From: Heliocidaris erythrogramma
Taxonomy: Eukaryota > Echinodermata > Echinoidea > Camarodonta > Echinometridae
DNA length: 64,000 bases
Assembly: GCA_025617745.1 (NCBI GenBank)
Contig: CM046870.1
Coordinates: 24,223,501 to 24,287,500, forward strand
Direction: 5' to 3'
Made by a program: the position numbers and the translations under genes. The notes under the pieces were generated by a model that did no database searches, had not been told where the DNA came from, and saw only the letters and a program-made list of their open reading frames with translations. Positions 59,490-64,000 of this stretch are shown here, one piece after another. The first letter of the stretch is position 1. Each line of letters begins with the position of its first letter.

Positions 59490-60027
59490 TTCAAGTCAAG
59501 ACAGTTTCGTGTCTGCCTGTCGAACCAAAGATCGTGGGTTCGAATCCACCCCGGGCGGATGACTGAAGCCTGCGTTGTGTGTTAACGTGCCCCTCCCTTG
59601 TTTCAACTCTCATAGACACAGGCTATGTTACAGTGGAAAACACCCCGTCCCTCGGATAGGACGTTAACTGGAGGTCCCGTGTAGAGGAAAGTCACCACCA
59701 TTGCACGTTAAGAACCCACTGCACTATTCGAATAAGAGTAGGGGGAAACCCCGGTGTAGTGGTACACCTGTACATCCCAATCCCACAAAAAACCGATGTG
59801 TTGGCTCAGTCAGTAGAGCGTCCGCCTCACAATCGGGAGGTCGTGGGTTCGAACCTCGGCCGCGTCATACCAAAAGACGTTAAAAGATGGGAGTTGCTGC
59901 TACCTTGTTTGGCGTTCAACAATTGAAAGGATACAGCAACGTCGATCTGGTGCACTGCACCTCAACAGTACGACAATACACCTGACGGTGGACTGTACTG
60001 CAACGGAAGAAGAAGAAGAAGAAGAAA
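59490..60027 (+). mobile_element. tRNA-derived SINE with (GAA)n tail
   Basis: Contains a tRNA-like module at 59797-59868: A box TTGGCTCAGTCAGTAGAGCG, loop with CAC (Val-like) anticodon, B box GGGTTCGAACCTC. A second B-box-like sequence GGGTTCGAATCC lies at 59539. Between them is a conserved-looking core (TCGGATAGGACGTTAA, GAGGTCCCGTGTAGAGG, TTGCACGTTAAGAACCCACT) like that of widely conserved animal SINE domains. The tail 59966-60027 ends in seven GAA units and matches the LINE tail at 63438-63495. It ends 155 bases upstream of the nucleotidyltransferase ATG on that gene's upstream side. Confidence 0.8.
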
Positions 60028-60157
60028 GCTAAATGATCTTAAACCTCATATAACATCCAAAAAAAACTCAAAAGCAGCTTTGCCTTTGGTGTAGTTATGA
60101 CTCCTCCTCCTTGTCCTACCGCCAAGTACCGGCTACCCCCTCCGTCCCTCCCCCACA

Positions 60158-60168
60158 ACCCCCCCCCC

Positions 60169-60203
<35 letters not shown>

Positions 60204-60204
60204 A
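60158..60204 (+). repeat. Poly-C plus (CT)n tract
   Basis: About 20 C followed by about 11 CT units, then (CACAGT)n-like repeats. Confidence 0.85.
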
Positions 60205-60277
60205 CGGTCACAGTCACAGTCACACTCCATCTCCTCAGATCATATGCTCAACCAACTCACTCATTCACAGCATGTCT

Positions 60278-60307
60278 TGTAACTCCAGGGAGCTCCCTGG
60301 AGTTACA
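60278..60307. repeat. Perfect 30-base palindrome
   Basis: TGTAACTCCAGGGAG is followed immediately by its exact reverse complement, with no loop. Confidence 0.85.
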
Positions 60308-60633
60308 TTTTGTATGCATTTAGAATTAAAGTACAGATGTCAGAGAACGAATCTCAAACTTACTAACAGTTAGGTTTTGGTTTTACAGACTCCTTGCAGT
60401 TAAGTTGCACTCCTCAAAGAAATACCTTTAATCCTCCATTAACATATTCGTGAAGTGAATTAATTGGGCTTTACACAAGCCCAAACGAAAGCCCAACGTA
60501 TGGAACGCCGTGAAATTATACACTGGGCAATTTTTGTTATGGGAATTTCAGTTACAGATATTGTGAAAGAAAGAAAAAGAGACATTGTGGATTATTATTA
60601 AATGTACTAGGTGTTAAAAATAATTATACATAC

Positions 60634-60802
60634 TGTATGAGGCATGTGTAAAAGAGTGTTCATGTAAAAGCATTCATGTGCATAATAGACACTTGCATTG
60701 CTCAAATGGTCCATGAGAATCATGAATTATTTATGGAGCAGGTGCCCTATCTATAGATGTTGCTATATGGCATGCATAAACATGACAATCATCATCATCA
60801 TT

Positions 60803-60839
<37 letters not shown>

Positions 60840-60880
60840 CTTGCGCATGGTATTCGTCATCATCATCATCACCATTATGA
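60634..60880 (+). repeat. Direct repeat A with (ATC)n core
   Basis: Begins TGTATGAGGCATGTG and includes GCATTCATGTGCATAA, CAAATGGTCCATGAGAATCA, ATGGCATGCATAAACATGAC, an (ATC)n array, and CACTTGCGCATGGTATTCGT. The second copy is at 61332-61567 with small indels. Confidence 0.85.
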
Positions 60881-61331
60881 TTATTATTAAATGTACTAGG
60901 TGTTAAAAATAACATTGGACGCTTTTGAATAACTCAAAAATTATACAGACTGAGATTTTTACATTATACAGTTGAAGGATGTACGATTTATTTGGAGCAG
61001 ATTCTATGACATTTCTCTGACTCCTACTAGCTACATTTCTTATTTATCTGAACATTTAATTAAGGACCAAAACAAGCTGATAGCCTTCTTTTCTTTCATT
61101 GGAAAGGGGCTGCAGCCCCCACTAGCTTTTGAGTAGACATGTTTCATAAAATCCCAGAAAAAATGTACAAAATTCTCATTATTCAACTTTCAAGTATCAT
61201 CAAATCAGCTCCCGGCACCGTCAAAAATGACTGCGGTGACTGCGGTCCCTGAACTTTATAAAGCAGAAGACGGAACAAAATGGAGCTTTGCAGAAATAGG
61301 TATGGCTTGGTGAGAATTATTCCAGCCTCTC

Positions 61332-61567
61332 TGTATGAGGCATGTGTAAAAGAGTGTTCATGTAAAAGCATTCATGTGCATAACGGCATAATAGACACTT
61401 GCATTGATCAAATGGTCCATGAGAATCATTAATTATTTATGGGGCAGGTGCCCTATGTTGCTATATGGCATGCATAAACATGACAATCATCATCATCATT
61501 TTCATCATCATCATCATCATCATCATCACTTGCGCATGGTATTCGTCATCATCATCATCACCATTAT
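61332..61567 (+). repeat. Direct repeat B
   Basis: About 93-95% like repeat A by eye, 698 bases downstream. An inserted AACGGCAT-type segment and a shorter ATC array distinguish it. A second, short duplication (ATTATTAAATGTACTAGGTG) occurs at 60593 and 60884. Confidence 0.85.
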
Positions 61568-61569
61568 TA

Positions 61570-62036
61570 TCAACATCGCATCATGGTATTCGTCATGATC
61601 ATCACATCATCTATATAGGCATCACTACAAAATGGGGAAAAAAGAATAAAAATCTTGTCCTTGCATGGCTCTCCATAGTAGATGGCCATTTTCCCAAGCG
61701 CAAAGCTTGCGAAATGTGCACATGCACAGCGTAAGGTCAACGTATTGAGGAGGATTTCAAGCTAAATAAAAGCTCCCAGAAAACGCACCGTAAGTACGCT
61801 GAATGTATTTAGAATGTGATTTTAATGGCATATTGATTTACCTGAATTTCGTATTATTAGCTTCATTTGTGTAAATGTGTGAAAAATCATCATTTGAATG
61901 TGATTGATTTGGCGCTCCTAAAGTCCTATTTCTCACCACCATGTCCTAACTCAAGCATGTCCAGGGAGCTCCACCGCCACCGCGCCGGCGCCTAACAACC
62001 ACTCATAGCTACATTCCTATACTTCGTGTGTATAAT
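61570..62036. other. Unassigned intergenic sequence
   Basis: No gene or clear repeat; a small GC-rich patch CACCGCCACCGCGCCGGCGC at about 61971-61990. Confidence 0.3.
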
Positions 62037-63014
62037 GCACCTATCAATTGTAAGACGCACCCCTCGACCCCCGGGAAAGGTGCGTCATGGTTGGGTAATT
62101 TACCAACAAATGAATGACGCAGGGTATGGTCATGGAAGCATTTGGTCAGTCACAGCATGGAGAATGGGGTGCGTCATAGTCGGTCATTTTACATGGGTGC
62201 GTCATAATGCCTCGCTATGTTTACAAACGGGTCTGTCCGCGCAATACTCACCGCGTACCGGGCTTTTAAACATGCAAACTCCTTGAATATAAAAAAAAAT
62301 ATATTGACATGGAATCTATACTTTCGCACCGGGCGCCCAAAATCGAGTTTGATGACATCAAATAAAATGGAAACCCCCAAATAATAATAATTGATCTCAA
62401 ATCCTCTCTCATGCTGTCTTCTGTCTGGGTTCTCAAAAAAGGGAAGAAATAAGGTATTTTTCGTTACTTTGTTTATTTTTACCCCGTTCGTTCCAGCACT
62501 GCGTTGGCTGGTTCGGTTCTTGCCGCGATGATCGCGATCGGTAGCATTTGTGCTAGGCTGGATTGAGACATGAATATTCATGTGTTGACGTCACAAGAAT
62601 GTCAGCGATTGCACTGTGTGACTTCTGCACATTTTCATATGTCATCGCCGATAATCTTATCTCGAGCTCGGCCTCAATAGCGTGCAGGATGATAACGTGT
62701 GTTTGTGTCTTCAGCTAGCGTTCATGCATGCATGTCGATATCAACAATGCATGCAATACTATACTAGCGCCGCGCCGATGCATAGCGTGCCACGTGCGCG
62801 CGGAGCTTTACCATGACGGGGTGCGTCACAATGGTAAGTCAAAGTCTAGAACTGGTGCGTCATATTTTTTCGTCCAGGCACAGTCATTGTAAGAAAAGGT
62901 CCGTCATAGTCGAGACACACAGGTGCGTCATGGTATAGGAAAATCCGACTCACATCTGACAAGTGACGCACCATTCCCGGGGGTCGAGGGGTGCGTCTTA
63001 CAATTGATAAGTGC
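62037..63014. mobile_element. 978-bp DNA element with ~45-bp terminal inverted repeats
   Basis: Ends GCACCTATCAATTGTAAGAC and GCACTTATCAATTGTAAGAC (inverse) continue through GCACCCCTCGACCCCCGGGA. The subterminal motif GGTGCGTCAT is repeated several times on both sides. Flanking ATAAT may be a 5-bp duplication, or TAA a 3-bp one. No transposase frame, so non-autonomous. The core is relatively CpG-rich (62640-62830). Confidence 0.78.
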
Positions 63015-63437
63015 ATAATGTAGGCAGTCATACACCTCAACTTTTTAAAACACCACTGCACAAAAGTCACAAACATTCACTCAAAATCGGCATTTAATTT
63101 ACAAAAACCGACCTCTAAATATCCAAGAAATACAATAAATTCAACTCACCGATGTTGGAAAAGATATTTCCAAAAATCAAATCCGTAATTTACTGTTAGG
63201 CATGTTAGGCCTAGTGTTGATTCTCGCGAAACGAGCTATCGGAGTCATTGTGTACATTTTCTGGTCGCCGCGGGCGCTGACATCTCCCCAAAAGAGTTTT
63301 GTCCTTAAAAATTCGGTCCCTATGTGGCATACGCGGAAAGTCCCGATTTTCTGTGTGCGCAATCGTAAAGATCGCTGTGCGCTTGCGATCCCGAGTTTCT
63401 TCGTGGACAAAAATTTTATTGGCCGATTTTAGTCTAA
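63015..63437. other. Unassigned sequence
   Basis: Short frames on both strands (63177-63432) without domains. Nothing recognised. Confidence 0.25.
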
Positions 63438-64000
63438 GACTTCTTCTTCTTCTTCCAGTCTGGTACAGACCGCCGCTGGCGTATTATCGTACCTTGTGCT
63501 TGTCGAGTGCCGAGTGTACAGTGCAAGTAAAAATTGCTCTACAATCAAACTATGTGCAGCTAAAAAACAGTCCTGAAGCTCAACGGAGCTTCACATGTTG
63601 CACCTTCTGCTTGAAGAGCTCCAAGGAGGTGCAGTTGACAACAGCAGGTGGCAGGGAATTCCACAGTCTGATAGCGTCTGGGTAGAACGTTGTTTGGTAC
63701 AGGTGAGTTCTAGCAAAGGGAACCCTGAACTTATGTGGGTTCCCGCGGGTCTGTGGGCCAGCAACTGGGATGAAGTTGGTGACAGGGAGATCAACCAAAC
63801 CATGAAGAATGCTGTAGACCATGTACACTTTCTGTTGCGCCCTCCTCTCTTGTAGACTTATCCAGTGAAGATGTTTCAGCATGGTGGCTACGCTGCTTGT
63901 GCGCCGATAGTCACCCAGGACAAAGCGGGCATATCGACGTTGAACCATTTCCACCTTTCTAATGTTCTCTTGGGTAGATGGGTCCCATACCATTGCAGAA
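63438..64000 (-). mobile_element. 3' end of a non-LTR retrotransposon (CR1/L2-like), cut by the right edge
   Basis: Minus strand: C-terminal ORF2 (64000-63580), about 85 bases of 3' UTR, and a tail ending in (GAA)n at 63457-63440. Tandem-repeat tails without poly-A are typical of CR1/L2-type LINEs. The rest lies off the right edge. Confidence 0.85.
63580..64000 (-). CDS. LINE ORF2 C-terminus (partial)
   Basis: About 139 codons open from the edge to TAG/stop at 63580. The post-RT region is typical of CR1/L2/Jockey-type proteins in marine invertebrates: VWDPSTQENIRKVEMVQRRY, FVLGDYRRTSSVATML, then FYPDAIRLWNSLPPAVV near the end. It follows the reverse transcriptase domain, which is off-window. 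No frameshift is seen in this part. Confidence 0.88.
   Translation of the reverse strand, partial: SAMVWDPSTQENIRKVEMVQRRYARFVLGDYRRTSSVATMLKHLHWISLQERRAQQKVYMVYSILHGLVDLPVTNFIPVAGPQTRGNPHKFRVPFARTHLYQTTFYPDAIRLWNSLPPAVVNCTSLELFKQKVQHVKLR

Noticed and set aside
59797..59868. tRNA-Val gene
   Set aside because: Good A and B boxes, but it is one module of a SINE with a conserved core and a GAA tail.

Overview
The window is animal nuclear DNA: AT-rich, intron-rich and heavily loaded with transposable elements. A sea urchin or other echinoderm is my best guess. Reasons are a Mag/SURL-like LTR element, a DIRS-type tyrosine-recombinase element, a foldback element resembling sea urchin TU elements, many palindromic MITEs, and a non-I-domain integrin alpha gene with a KCGFFRR tail. 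Another marine invertebrate is not excluded.

Two host genes are supported, and they converge. (1) An integrin alpha chain lies on the + strand (2951-33481). Fifteen exons run from the last beta-propeller repeat through thigh, calf-1 and calf-2 domains to a transmembrane helix and a short cytoplasmic tail; every splice phase matches. Its 5' exons lie off the left edge. (2) A sugar-nucleotidyltransferase-like enzyme lies on the - strand (59335 down to 54623). Six phase-compatible exons give 214 residues with GxGTRL, PKP, GD and EKP motifs. Its 3' exon(s) were not found.

Layout: 1-2653 is the 5' end of an LTR element on the - strand (gag start, tRNA-Pro-like primer site, probable 1.7-kb LTR). 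2951-33481 is the integrin gene. Its introns hold two tRNA-bearing hairpins, a 4.4-kb foldback element (6857-11290), a very young Gypsy/Mag element (12537-17448; identical LTRs, CATAT target duplication, one frameshift in integrase), a 6-kb DIRS element (24910-30870), and copies of a MITE set in ATT arrays. 33482-38780 is a probable long 3' UTR or downstream region. 38.8-52.3 kb is gene-poor, with C/G homopolymers, a dead Tc1/mariner transposase, hAT-like and pogo-like MITEs, and tandem arrays carrying nuclear-receptor DR1-like sites. 52.7-54.3 kb is a multi-layer transposon nest. 54.6-59.3 kb is the nucleotidyltransferase. 59.5-64 kb has a tRNA-derived SINE, a local duplication, a 978-bp inverted-repeat element, and the 3' end of a CR1/L2-like LINE whose tail matches the SINE tail.

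The two host genes show no obvious functional link; one is an adhesion receptor and the other a sugar-activating enzyme. The main novelty lies in the mobile-element architecture. Everything was read by eye without database searches; family names rest on motifs, terminal repeats and target duplications.
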